Source: Bacteroidia bacterium
GTDB lineage: Bacteria; Bacteroidota; Bacteroidia; SpSt-205
Reading direction: 5' to 3'
Assembly (NCBI GenBank): GCA_026414975.1
Contig: JAOAHZ010000014.1
Coordinates: 1-42,598, forward strand
DNA: 42,598 nucleotides
Part shown: piece after piece, positions 33,299-40,800 of the stretch
Layout of the letters: the number at the start of each line of letters is the position of its first letter
How positions within the stretch are numbered: the first letter of the stretch is position 1
Position numbers and translations under genes: made by a program
Notes under the pieces: generated by a model
What the model was told of the DNA's origin: nothing
Seen by the model: only the letters and a program-made list of their open reading frames with translations
Databases searched by the model: none

Positions 33299-34203
33299 TT
33301 CACCTGAAACTGGCCCCGTCCGATCTCCACCCCTTCACAATAAACTATCACTTGATAGGTGCCCCGATAGAGCTCTTGGTCTTCGGGACGGTCGTAGGTT
33401 GCACATACCTCTTGGGCTGATCGAGTGTAGTTGAACGCAGCCTTAGTGGAGAATGGCTGCTCGGTATCCATGACAGTGAAATATCCACTGGATTGAGCGA
33501 AGTTTGTAATAACCTTATTCGTCGGGTCTGAAATAACGACATAGGCTGTGCGAGTACCCGGCTCTGCCACTTCGTTTTCTAACACCGTAAAGCAAATACG
33601 AAGGCGCTGAATGCGGCGTGCCCGAAACTCTGTATCCCAGTCTTCCTTTCCATTTTCTCTCAAAGTCGCAAACCGAAAGTTTATGGCTTTCAGGAATGAA
33701 GCTGCTTTCACCTTGACTTCTAACCGCTCCTTTTCTTCAAGGACTTGCCGAGCTTCAGACTCTTTTTGCTGCACCTGCTTTTCTAACTCAGCGGTGCGAG
33801 CCCGCAGCCGCTCATTCTCTTCTTCTAACTGACGGATGCGCTCTTGATACTTTTGAATGTAATACGCCATCTGTTCGGTTTTGTAGCGCATTTCTTCAGC
33901 CTGACGGGCAGAGATTCTCCCCTGTTCTTCATAGCGACGAATCTGGGCTTTGGCTCGCTCTAGTTCTCGGGATAGCTCTTCCACCTTACGACTCTTCTCA
34001 GAAAGCTCTACATCCTTTCGCTCTAACTCTTGTTGCATCGCTAAGATACGCTGGTCTAAAGCCTGCAGATTGTTTTCAAGTTCCAGCTTTTCGCTTTCTA
34101 AAGCTATATTTTGCTTCTGGGTTTTGCGCAGTTGCCAGTAGAGCACGCCAGCGGTGATAGAGAGTATGGCGATGATAATCCCAGCAATGAGTCCTTGTCG
34201 CAC
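33295..34203 (-). CDS. Membrane-anchored coiled-coil protein of unknown function
   Basis: 302 residues. An N-terminal membrane helix (LIAGIIIAILSITAGVLYWQL) precedes about 140 residues of charged heptads (residues ~25-165, rich in Glu/Lys/Arg, e.g. ELERKDVELSEKSRKVEELS). A compact beta-rich C-terminal domain follows (RRIQRLRICFTVLENEVAEP ... YRGTYQVIVYCEGVEIGRGQ). The topology would place the coiled coil in the periplasm. I do not recognise a named family, though similar proteins occur in Bacteroidota. GTG 34203 is 4 nt after TAACTTTG, and it leads the operon with the AddB-like gene. Confidence 0.8.
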   Translation of the reverse strand: MRQGLIAGIIIAILSITAGVLYWQLRKTQKQNIALESEKLELENNLQALDQRILAMQQELERKDVELSEKSRKVEELSRELERAKAQIRRYEEQGRISARQAEEMRYKTEQMAYYIQKYQERIRQLEEENERLRARTAELEKQVQQKESEARQVLEEKERLEVKVKAASFLKAINFRFATLRENGKEDWDTEFRARRIQRLRICFTVLENEVAEPGTRTAYVVISDPTNKVITNFAQSSGYFTVMDTEQPFSTKAAFNYTRSAQEVCATYDRPEDQELYRGTYQVIVYCEGVEIGRGQFQVK

Positions 34204-34207
34204 AGCG

Positions 34208-34215
34208 CAAAGTTA
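34208..34215 (-). promoter_or_regulatory. -7 box TAACTTTG
   Basis: Exact match on the minus strand, 4 nt before GTG 34203; leads the three-gene coiled-coil/nuclease/EamA operon. Confidence 0.7.
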
Positions 34216-34248
34216 GGGATTCAAGGTAAGGATTGGGTTTTTTGTTAG

Positions 34249-34791
34249 ATGAGACATATGAGCGTAGCTATCCTGTCGGCTACCCATCGCCCTGAGAGTT
34301 ATACTCGGAGAGTGGCCCTCTATATAGCCCGAGAGATAGAGCAAAAAGGGGAGACTTACCACTTCATAGACTTTCAGACGCTTCCGAGAGACTTTCTATT
34401 CTCTGACCTTTTCGGAGAGCGAACGGATTTGTTTCACTCTATCATAGAGACTTTGAATGCCTGCTCTACTTGGGTATGGGTCGTGCCGGAGTACAATGGG
34501 AGTTTTCCAGGCATAGTGAAGGTTTTTATAGATGCTTTACCTCGGGAGACCTTACAGGGACGACTCGCTGGATTGGTGGGCGTATCGGATGGGCGTTTTG
34601 GAAACTTACGAGGTCTAGAACACCTAACAGGTATTCTGAACTACTGCGGCATGACGGTAGTCCCTTTCAAAGCCCATCTCATGCATATTCGGTCTCACTG
34701 GGATGAGACTCAGGGCATGCTCTTGCCTAAGTATCAGGAGGAGATTAGCCGGTTTCTGCGAGTGCTTCTGACTCAGGCACAGCCAGCTTAG
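34249..34791 (+). CDS. NAD(P)H-dependent FMN reductase family protein
   Basis: 180 residues with a flavodoxin-like fold. The phosphate-binding loop is AILSATHRPESYTRRVA, followed by WVWVVPEYNGSFPGIVKVFIDALP, the family hallmark PEYNGSxPG near residue 85. VGVSDGRFGNLRGLEHLTGIL is the next loop. These enzymes reduce FMN, quinones, azo or metal compounds with NAD(P)H; the natural substrate is not clear. ATG 34249 is used because a weak T-rich box lies 4 nt before it; ATG 34258 is possible. Divergent from the coiled-coil operon. Confidence 0.88.
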   Translation: MRHMSVAILSATHRPESYTRRVALYIAREIEQKGETYHFIDFQTLPRDFLFSDLFGERTDLFHSIIETLNACSTWVWVVPEYNGSFPGIVKVFIDALPRETLQGRLAGLVGVSDGRFGNLRGLEHLTGILNYCGMTVVPFKAHLMHIRSHWDETQGMLLPKYQEEISRFLRVLLTQAQPA

Positions 34792-34882
34792 AGGTCAAAG
34801 GGAAAGCTCACTCGGAGTATAGGCCGATTAGACATGATAGGAAACCAGTCATCCTCTTTTAGTCGCTCATCTATCTCTGTAT

Positions 34883-34890
34883 TAGATTTG
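34883..34890 (+). promoter_or_regulatory. -7 box TAGATTTG
   Basis: Exact TAnnTTTG match 4 nt before GTG 34895. Confidence 0.6.
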
Positions 34891-34894
34891 CTGA

Positions 34895-35467
34895 GTGCGT
34901 AGCTATCGTGTACTCCTTCTGCGAAAATTTCCCGAAAATCCTACGCTTGGCTTTTACCGACACCCAAAGCTTCCAAGTTCTCTTTTAGGGCGAACCCTTG
35001 TTCGTTTTCTCCATGTAACTTCTCCAGCCGATGTGGTAGCTTTTTACTATCACGAAAAAATCTTGCACAGTTACGAGGTGCTTTTTACGGACACCCACGT
35101 CTACGACAAAAAAGCCTACTATCCCTTGGAGGATATACGAGGCGTTCAGCGAAAGGACAAACGAATCCTTTTAGAGATCAATCAACTGGGACGGCTTATA
35201 TCCCATACCATACCTCTTGGCACCCCCCTTGCAGCCGAACTGATGGAGCGAGTGTTTGAACTGATCATCCGAGCTCCGAAAGAGGACGCTATTGAAAAAG
35301 TCATACAAATGCGAGCTGCTCTCAACGCAGCCAGTATCCAGTGGCTTGAACTACGAGATGAAGTTATGCGCACCATAGACTTGCTTCATGAGAAGTATCA
35401 AGAAGGTAAACTTTCCCTCTTAGAGTACGAGATGCTGCGAGAGGACCTGCTGCGGCGATTGACATGA
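34895..35467 (+). CDS. Hypothetical protein, PH-like N-terminal part and helical tail
   Basis: 190 residues, not recognised. Residues ~55-125 look like a small beta barrel resembling bacterial PH or DUF-type lipid-binding folds (YEVLFTDTHVYDKKAYYPLEDIRGVQRKDKRILLEIN). Residues ~128-190 are helical and acidic and end in KYQEGKLSLLEYEMLREDLL, reminiscent of SHOCT-like C-terminal tails that help oligomerisation. No signal peptide or membrane segment. The PH and SHOCT readings are by pattern only. It has its own box. Confidence 0.7.
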   Translation: MRSYRVLLLRKFPENPTLGFYRHPKLPSSLLGRTLVRFLHVTSPADVVAFYYHEKILHSYEVLFTDTHVYDKKAYYPLEDIRGVQRKDKRILLEINQLGRLISHTIPLGTPLAAELMERVFELIIRAPKEDAIEKVIQMRAALNAASIQWLELRDEVMRTIDLLHEKYQEGKLSLLEYEMLREDLLRRLT

Positions 35468-35684
35468 GATGGAGTCGGCTTTCCCTCGCTTGAACTCGAT
35501 CAGGCTGGTGGGCTCAAGGCCTGGGGCCCATTCTTGAGGTGAAATTGCTATTTCAAAAACCCTACATGGCAGTAGAGTTTTCGAAGAACATCTTTTGCCA
35601 GCTTCAAGGCTTGACAAAAAGGGGACTTCACATCCATTTCTCGTGCATTTCCGACTCTGCTAAGTGATAGGGGCTTGTCTAAAG

Positions 35685-36350
35685 TTAGCGCATGACTACG
35701 AAAGCCCCCCAGTAGTAGGGATGGGGACGCTTCTGCCGAAAGGTCTTCAAAGGTGCGATTGAATACCTCGTCTACTCTTTCTGCTCGCTTTCGCTTTGTC
35801 CAGTTCCGATAGAAGCTGAGCATGAGGTCTTGGGTAGCTTGGTCGTCTATTTGCCACAGTGTCGTGATGACCCACTGAGCCCCTGCTTCCAGGAGGGCCT
35901 GCTGTAGTCCATAGAGCCCTTCGCCTCGCACTTCGCCTAAGCCAGTTTCACAGGCGGAGAGGACTACGAGTTCGGTGTCAATGAGATTAAGCTTAAAGGC
36001 TTCCTGTGCTGTAAGACGTCCATCATCAATGCCGAATGGTGGGAGGAGGCTATCCCATACCGCCGCCTGTGCCAAGAGAAGTCCTCCTGCCAGTAGCGGA
36101 TTCTTTCCTCCCCCTGCGAAGTAGCCGTGCAGGGCTTCAGTAGGTTTATTGATACTGCCCCATGCCTCAGCGCCTCTGAGATAAACCTGCAGGCTTAGGG
36201 TGTCAGGCATCGGCTGGGTGCGCAAAAGCGAGTCGTAGAGGAGAGGGCAGTGGTGTATCTTCCCCGTCGTCTAAGAAGGCTATCCGCCGTCTGCAACAGC
36301 GACTGGGCGGGAAGAAAGGATAGAAACAGAACGAAAATCCACATTCTCAT
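35685..36350 (-). pseudogene. Secreted TPR-CHAT protein, internally deleted and frameshifted
   Basis: The original start is ATG 36350 (4 nt after TACTTTTG), giving a signal peptide MRMWIFVLFLSFLPAQS and [17 protein letters not shown] one-base loss near 36245 shifts the frame; restoring it gives a TPR-like segment ([37 protein letters not shown]). Near 36120 most of the protein is missing: the text jumps from this TPR into [16 protein letters not shown] of the CHAT domain. [20 protein letters not shown] is intact. A second frameshift near 35745 precedes [12 protein letters not shown] (ending at 35685), which matches the end of the intact homologue at 41166. The His and Cys remain but VAT of HVATHG is lost. 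Not functional. The reading frame 35548-36225 is only the surviving central piece. Confidence 0.88.
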
Positions 36351-36354
36351 GAGC

Positions 36355-36362
36355 CAAAAGTA
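36355..36362 (-). promoter_or_regulatory. -7 box TACTTTTG for the CHAT pseudogene
   Basis: Exact TAnnTTTG match on the minus strand, 4 nt before ATG 36350. Only 6 nt separate it from the rightward box of the tandem array. Confidence 0.6.
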
Positions 36363-36368
36363 AAGGGT

Positions 36369-36376
36369 TATCTTTG
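36369..36376 (+). promoter_or_regulatory. -7 box TATCTTTG for tandem copy 1
   Basis: Exact match 5 nt before ATG 36382; divergent from the CHAT pseudogene box. Confidence 0.7.
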
Positions 36377-36381
36377 CTGGG

Positions 36382-36828
36382 ATGAGGGGTGCAGTGCTGC
36401 TGGTGATGGGATGGGTTTGGGCGCAAGAGCCAGCTAATCAGCCCGTGCCTTACACGCTGGCGGATAGGGATAGACTGATACGGGTAGAAACCGAACTCAC
36501 CGCCTTCAAAGAGCAGTATCGACAAGAAATGGCCAGTCTGCGGGGAGAAATAAATGAGCTTCGCAATCAACTCTCTCGCATGGAAAGTCGCTCTGATACT
36601 CAGTTCTATGCCCTGCTCAGTTCAATCGGGGTTCTCATCGCTTCGGTCATAAGCCTGATAGGTTTCATCCTCTGGGATAGACGAAAAGCCTTAGAGCCCG
36701 TGGAGCGAGAAATAAGCCAACTGCGCCAAGACACCGCTCGGCTCACCCGCTTAGTCCAATCGCTGCGAGAGTACGCCCGTACGCATCCTGACCTTGCGGA
36801 GATACTGCGGCGGTACGAGCTGGTGTGA
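36382..36828 (+). CDS. Tandem coiled-coil membrane protein, copy 1
   Basis: 148 residues, unrecognised family. The layout is: signal-like N-terminus (MRGAVLLVMGWVWAQ, cut after AQ), linker EPANQPVPYTLADRDRLIRV, and a coiled coil (FKEQYRQEMASLRGEINELR, NQLSRMESRSD). Next come a membrane helix (LLSSIGVLIASVISLIGFIL) ending in WDRRKAL, a second coiled coil, and the tail SLREYARTHPDLAEILRRYE, almost identical in all four copies. The first coiled coil should be periplasmic and the tail cytoplasmic if the signal is cleaved. First of four tandem copies, divergent from a secreted CHAT gene remnant. Confidence 0.8.
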   Translation: MRGAVLLVMGWVWAQEPANQPVPYTLADRDRLIRVETELTAFKEQYRQEMASLRGEINELRNQLSRMESRSDTQFYALLSSIGVLIASVISLIGFILWDRRKALEPVEREISQLRQDTARLTRLVQSLREYARTHPDLAEILRRYELV

Positions 36829-36839
36829 GGTTTTTTGAG

Positions 36840-36847
36840 TATCTTTG
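36840..36847 (+). promoter_or_regulatory. -7 box TATCTTTG for tandem copy 2
   Basis: Exact match 5 nt before GTG 36853, inside the short spacer after copy 1. Confidence 0.6.
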
Positions 36848-36852
36848 ATAAA

Positions 36853-37299
36853 GTGAGAGGGGCAGCACTCCTACTGAGCCTGCTGCTATGGGCGCAGGAA
36901 GCAGCTAACCAGCCCGTGCCCTACACGCTGGCAGATAGAGATAGGCTGATACGAGTAGAAGAGCGCCTGACGAGTTTAGAGAAAGAAGTTGAGGGTATTC
37001 AAGCTCACCTCGCTCGCATGGAGACCCGACATGACTCAGACATGGCAGAGCTACGCTCCCAGCTCGCTCGCATGGAAAGTCGAAACGACACGCAATTCTA
37101 CACCCTGCTGACGATACTGATGGGGTTCATAGCATTTCTTCTGTGGGATAGGCGGAAAGCCTTAGCCCCTATGGAGAGTAAGGTTGCGGAGCTCCAAAAA
37201 GACTCTGATAAACTCACCCGCTTAGTCCAATCGCTGCGAGAATATGCCCGTACGCATCCCGACCTTGCAGAGATACTGCGGCGGTACGAGCTGGTGTGA
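36853..37299 (+). CDS. Tandem coiled-coil membrane protein, copy 2
   Basis: 148 residues from GTG 36853, chosen because it aligns with MRGA of copies 1 and 4 and follows the box by 5 nt; the in-frame TTG 36835 would add MSIFDK and cover the box. Same layout as copy 1. It carries an extra ~18-residue stretch in the first coiled coil, where LARMET/SR recurs (HLARMETRHDSDMAELRSQ then LARMESRND), a local duplication. The membrane helix is of the LLTILMGFIAFLLWD type, shared with copy 4. Linker reads EAANQPVPYTLADRDRL. Confidence 0.78.
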   Translation: MRGAALLLSLLLWAQEAANQPVPYTLADRDRLIRVEERLTSLEKEVEGIQAHLARMETRHDSDMAELRSQLARMESRNDTQFYTLLTILMGFIAFLLWDRRKALAPMESKVAELQKDSDKLTRLVQSLREYARTHPDLAEILRRYELV

Positions 37300-37310
37300 G
37301 GTTTTTTGAG

Positions 37311-37318
37311 TATTTTTG
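37311..37318 (+). promoter_or_regulatory. -7 box TATTTTTG for tandem copy 3
   Basis: Exact TAnnTTTG match 5 nt before GTG 37324, in the spacer after copy 2. Confidence 0.55.
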
Positions 37319-37323
37319 GTAAA

Positions 37324-37737
37324 GTGAGAGGGGCCGTACTCCTACTGGGCCTGCTGCTATGGGCGCAAGAGCCAGCTAATCAGCCCGTGCCCTACACGCT
37401 GGCTGATAGAGATAGATTGATACGAGTGGAGGAGCGCCTGAGGAGTTTAGAGAAAGAAGTCGAGGGCATTCAGGCTCAACTCGCTCGCATGGAAAGCCGT
37501 TCCGATGCCCAGTTTTACACATTGCTGAGCTTGATTGGACTCATGTTAGCCTCTATCGCAGGGCTGATTGGATTTATTCTCTGGGACAGAAGAAAAGCAT
37601 TAGAACCTGTACAAAAAGAAGTAAATGAGCTCCGCAAAGATTCAAGCAAACTCAGCCGCTTAGTTCAATCGCTGCGAGAGTATGCCCGCACCCACCCAGA
37701 CCTCGCAGAAATACTGCGGCAATATGAGCTAGTGTAA
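37324..37737 (+). CDS. Tandem coiled-coil membrane protein, copy 3
   Basis: 137 residues from GTG 37324 (MRGAVLLLGLLLWAQ). First coiled coil EERLRSLEKEVEGIQAQLAR; membrane part LLSLIGLMLASIAGLIGFIL resembles copy 1 rather than copies 2 and 4. The second coiled coil (VQKEVNELRKDSSKLSRL) is more diverged, and the tail ends ILRQYELV. The mixed pattern suggests exchange between copies. Confidence 0.78.
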   Translation: MRGAVLLLGLLLWAQEPANQPVPYTLADRDRLIRVEERLRSLEKEVEGIQAQLARMESRSDAQFYTLLSLIGLMLASIAGLIGFILWDRRKALEPVQKEVNELRKDSSKLSRLVQSLREYARTHPDLAEILRQYELV

Positions 37738-37747
37738 GTTTTTTAAG

Positions 37748-37755
37748 TATCTTTG
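37748..37755 (+). promoter_or_regulatory. -7 box TATCTTTG for tandem copy 4
   Basis: Exact match 5 nt before GTG 37761. Confidence 0.6.
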
Positions 37756-37760
37756 ATAAA

Positions 37761-38153
37761 GTGAGAGGGGCAGCACTCCTACTGAGCCTGCTGCTATGGG
37801 CGCAGGAGCCAGCTAACCAGCCCGTGCCCTACACGCTGGCGGATAGGGATAGGCTGATACGAGTAGAAGAGCGCTTGACGAGTTTAGAGAAAGAAGTTGA
37901 GGGTATTCAAGCTCAGCTTGCCCGCATGGAGAGCCGAAACGACACGCAATTCTACACCCTGCTGACGATACTGGTGGGGTTCATAGCATTTCTTCTGTGG
38001 GATAGGCGGAAAGCCTTAGCCCCTATGGAAGCCAAAGTGGCAGAGCTTCAGAAGGACGGCGATAAGTTGAGTCGTTTAGTCCAATCGCTGCGAGAGTATG
38101 CCCGTACGCATCCTGACCTGGCAGAGATACTGCGGCGGTATGAGCTGGTGTGA
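37761..38153 (+). CDS. Tandem coiled-coil membrane protein, copy 4
   Basis: 130 residues, the shortest copy. Signal MRGAALLLSLLLWAQ, linker EPANQPVPYTLADRDRL, one coiled-coil unit (LTSLEKEVEGIQAQLARMES), membrane helix LLTILVGFIAFLLWDRRKAL, second coiled coil (APMEAKVAELQKDGDKL) and the conserved tail. It closely matches copy 2 but lacks the 18-residue duplication. After it the array ends, and the M28 peptidase gene converges 81 nt away with no visible terminator. Confidence 0.78.
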   Translation: MRGAALLLSLLLWAQEPANQPVPYTLADRDRLIRVEERLTSLEKEVEGIQAQLARMESRNDTQFYTLLTILVGFIAFLLWDRRKALAPMEAKVAELQKDGDKLSRLVQSLREYARTHPDLAEILRRYELV

Positions 38154-38234
38154 TACCTGCCTGATAGAAATAGATACTGGCGCCCTTCGCTTTCATAAGA
38201 TTTTTTGCGTACTTGAACTAACTCCTAGTTTTAC

Positions 38235-39143
38235 TCATTCCAAGTAACAGGCTCTCAGGTAGTCAAACACACGGTAAATCCCCTCATAGTTTAGCTTATC
38301 AGGCGTATCTGAAATACGATGGTAGTCATCGTGGTAGCCAGTAGTAATCAAGAAACATGGAAGCCCCATTTCCACAAATGCAAAACAATCCGAAAATCGT
38401 AGGTCGGATTCCTCCAACTTAGGAGTGAGCGAATATAAGGTTTGTCTTGATGTACTTCGCATGGTGCAGGGTATATTGTGAGAAGGAGGATGGTAGATGT
38501 AAAGTTTTGAAGACTCTGGGGACATCCGCCCTACCATGTCTAAAACTACTACCGCCAATGTTTTTTTATCGTAACGCTTCTCCCTTAGGAACTTTGCAGC
38601 TTGCTGACTTCCCCAGAGACCTGGCTCATGGGCTGAAATCAGAGCGAAGAGATATGAATTCCTTCTTAGATTACGGGCGAGAGATGCCGCAATCTCTATA
38701 ATCAAGCTCACCCCGCTGGCGTTGTCATCGGCGCCTGGATGAACCGAGTGTCGGCCTATTGAACGGGAGCGAATACCGCCCCACCCTAAGTGGTCATAAT
38801 GAGCAATAAGCACGATAAAGCTATCTACCTCCCCAGGGAGAATACCATAGACATTGTAGGACTTTCGCCAGAGGCTATCCTCATCCATAAATGCAAATGT
38901 GTCTATGATCGGAGGTCTCTGGATAGCTGAGGTCATCCATTCAGCTACTAACCTGACAGTAATTCGCTCGGAGACAGTGCCTGCCCGTCTTCCTTCCAAA
39001 CTATCTGCACAGAGAATGCGGATTCGTTCCTCAAGGGAGGGCAAAGACTTTTGGGCTGAGAGATGGCTGCCAGCTAAAAAGATAAGAAGGGGGAGAAGTG
39101 CTGCTCTCCCCCTTCCTAATAGGTTTTGAGATGTCCTTTCCAC
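38235..39143 (-). CDS. Secreted zinc aminopeptidase-like protein (peptidase M28 family)
   Basis: 302 residues. A signal-like hydrophobic segment (AALLPLLIFLAGSHLSAQ) lies near the N-terminus. M28 zinc ligands are visible in order: LIAHYDHLGW (His, Asp), HPGADDNASGVSLI (bridging Asp), ISAHEPGLWGSQQAA (catalytic/ligand Glu region; usually EExGLxGS, here HEPGLWGS with one Glu), VLDMVGRM (Asp), and TTGYHDDYHRISDTPD (His). The HEP substitution at the usual EE pair is unusual, because one of those glutamates acts as catalytic base. GTG 39143 directly follows the stop of the tail-fibre-like gene, so they are coupled. Confidence 0.85.
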   Translation of the reverse strand: MERTSQNLLGRGRAALLPLLIFLAGSHLSAQKSLPSLEERIRILCADSLEGRRAGTVSERITVRLVAEWMTSAIQRPPIIDTFAFMDEDSLWRKSYNVYGILPGEVDSFIVLIAHYDHLGWGGIRSRSIGRHSVHPGADDNASGVSLIIEIAASLARNLRRNSYLFALISAHEPGLWGSQQAAKFLREKRYDKKTLAVVVLDMVGRMSPESSKLYIYHPPSHNIPCTMRSTSRQTLYSLTPKLEESDLRFSDCFAFVEMGLPCFLITTGYHDDYHRISDTPDKLNYEGIYRVFDYLRACYLE

Positions 39144-40796
39144 TCAGCGGTTGCGACTGGGACTGATACGCATCATAGGAGTAGACTCTTGCTTGTCTGC
39201 ATTTGGATTCAACTTTTTAGGCATACCGCCCACGCCGTCAGGAATAGGATCAAATCGCAGTTTGCGTCCATCCCACCACATAGGCAGGGCGCTTCTATCT
39301 TGGATATTTTCATTGAACATGAAACCTCTTAGTTTTTCATCAAAGTCCGCTTGTAGGAGCTGCTCAGGGAAACCATAGGTTCTCGCATCTCTGCGCTGAG
39401 CAAAAGCCATCCATGCAAAAGGCACTTCCGAACTACCCCCATTCAGCTCTTCTACGGTAAATCCTTCTTTAGTCACCTGCGAAACATAAATCCCTCGGCA
39501 GGGGCCTTGCGGTGTGACGATGACTAGGGGCACCTCTCCTAGTAAGGATTGGAAATCTTTATCAAACCGTATCTCAGCCTTTCCTCCCTGAAGCGTACCG
39601 CGCCCTACGGTATAGACCTGTAGCTGAGGCGAGGTAGTCGCATAGACAGGTTTGCGACCCTCGGGGGTAGAAACGATTTCCGCTGTATAACCTGCTACCA
39701 CGGCAGGCCCGAGGGTATAACTGCCCAATAGCTCACCGCAGGCTAAGGTCCCTATGACCTCACTGCGCGACCAGCTGCCTACCACCCCTCCATAAAACCC
39801 TCCCCCTGCTCCTTCTAAACCTATGGCCTGATTATACCCCGTTCCGCTGTTATAGCCACTGCTACCATACACTCCACTGTGCGCTCCTCCCGAGGTTCTA
39901 TATCCCAACGCTCCCCATACACGATAAGCAGAATTATCCTCATGAGAGCCCAGTACCCCTCCGGTGCGTGTCCCAGCCGTAGTAGAGCTGGAGAGTACCC
40001 ACACAGCCCCATGCACCCCAAATGTGTAGCGGTCTGCAGTCGTCCCCGCTATCGTGAATGAGGAAAACCCACCTGTGGTCTGGGTAGTTGGATTGCCAGA
40101 GTTGGGAGGACCGTAGTAACCGATGCCTGCTGGGGGAGCATTTGTGGCGCCACCTATACGACCCGTTACGATACCCTTTCCTGTCCCAGTCGTGGTAGGA
40201 CCCTGGTGCGTGATGATAGCGCCGCTTCCGTTGCCTGTACCCAGATAGGTAGCATCTACCGCAGAGAATGCCGTAGTATTTCCTGGTTCAACAGAAGCAA
40301 ATACGGCGCCCCCATTATGTGACGCATAAGCATTTATAGCCCATGGAGCTGAGGATAAGCTGTATATTGAAAACTTATCCGTAGCATCCGGTGCAGCCGC
40401 CCCATCTGCATTCCATATGTTATTCGGAGCAGCAGCCTGCTCTGCCAGGGTGGTATTACACACCGACGTCGGTGTAGTGGAGGTGAATTTGATGAACCGA
40501 TTGAGAGTGGGAGAGGTGCAGATGGGATTAGGTGCCCATACTGGATTGCTGCCTGGGCCCATGGACATGAGGATGGAGCCCGCTGCACCGTTTGCAAGCC
40601 ATACTGGCGCTACGCCTGGTCCTTGTGAGAGGAGAAGATTTCCCACGCCACCCGCATCATTTCCGGGCATAAAAGCATTGTCTAAGCGGAGATTGCCTGC
40701 CACGTGGAGGCGTTGAGACGGCGTAGAGGTACCTATGCCCACATTCTGCGCCCAGATGAGGGCGGTGAAGCAAGCCATGTACATTAGCGTATGCAT
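39144..40796 (-). CDS. Tail-fibre-like surface protein (VGIGT-type repeats)
   Basis: 550 residues with a signal peptide (MHTLMYMACFTALIWAQ) and the opening NVGIGTSTPSQRLHVAGNLR, common in Bacteroidota surface proteins that resemble phage tail fibres. Two related segments follow (NLLLSQGPGVAPVWLANGAA and SILMSMGPGSNPVWAPN), then a long Gly/Ser/Thr-rich beta region (residues ~130-350) with few charged residues. A different C-terminal domain (residues ~380-510; EIRFDKDFQSLLGEVPLVIV, WMAFAQRRDARTYG) is the region that in such proteins may act like an intramolecular chaperone; that role is inference. Probably a trimeric surface fibre. Confidence 0.75.
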   Translation of the reverse strand: MHTLMYMACFTALIWAQNVGIGTSTPSQRLHVAGNLRLDNAFMPGNDAGGVGNLLLSQGPGVAPVWLANGAAGSILMSMGPGSNPVWAPNPICTSPTLNRFIKFTSTTPTSVCNTTLAEQAAAPNNIWNADGAAAPDATDKFSIYSLSSAPWAINAYASHNGGAVFASVEPGNTTAFSAVDATYLGTGNGSGAIITHQGPTTTGTGKGIVTGRIGGATNAPPAGIGYYGPPNSGNPTTQTTGGFSSFTIAGTTADRYTFGVHGAVWVLSSSTTAGTRTGGVLGSHEDNSAYRVWGALGYRTSGGAHSGVYGSSGYNSGTGYNQAIGLEGAGGGFYGGVVGSWSRSEVIGTLACGELLGSYTLGPAVVAGYTAEIVSTPEGRKPVYATTSPQLQVYTVGRGTLQGGKAEIRFDKDFQSLLGEVPLVIVTPQGPCRGIYVSQVTKEGFTVEELNGGSSEVPFAWMAFAQRRDARTYGFPEQLLQADFDEKLRGFMFNENIQDRSALPMWWDGRKLRFDPIPDGVGGMPKKLNPNADKQESTPMMRISPSRNR

Positions 40797-40800
40797 ACTG

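Larger units (their letters stand above)
36382..38153 (+). repeat. Four-copy tandem gene array
   Basis: Four head-to-tail paralogues (36382, 36853, 37324, 37761) separated by ~23-24 nt spacers. Spacers and the first ~100 nt of copies 2-4 are nearly identical (GTGTGAGGTTTTTTGAGTAT and similar), indicating recent duplication or conversion. Middle coiled-coil lengths differ: 148, 148, 137 and 130 residues. Copies 2 and 4, and copies 1 and 3, share membrane-helix types. Confidence 0.9.

Noticed and set aside
36280-36570. 96-residue minus-strand frame across the CHAT/array promoter region
   Set aside because: It runs antisense through tandem copy 1 and the divergent promoters; it is a shadow frame.
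36382-38153. CRISPR-like or phase-variable repeat array
   Set aside because: The repeats are whole coding units of ~440 nt with open frames, not short spaced repeats.
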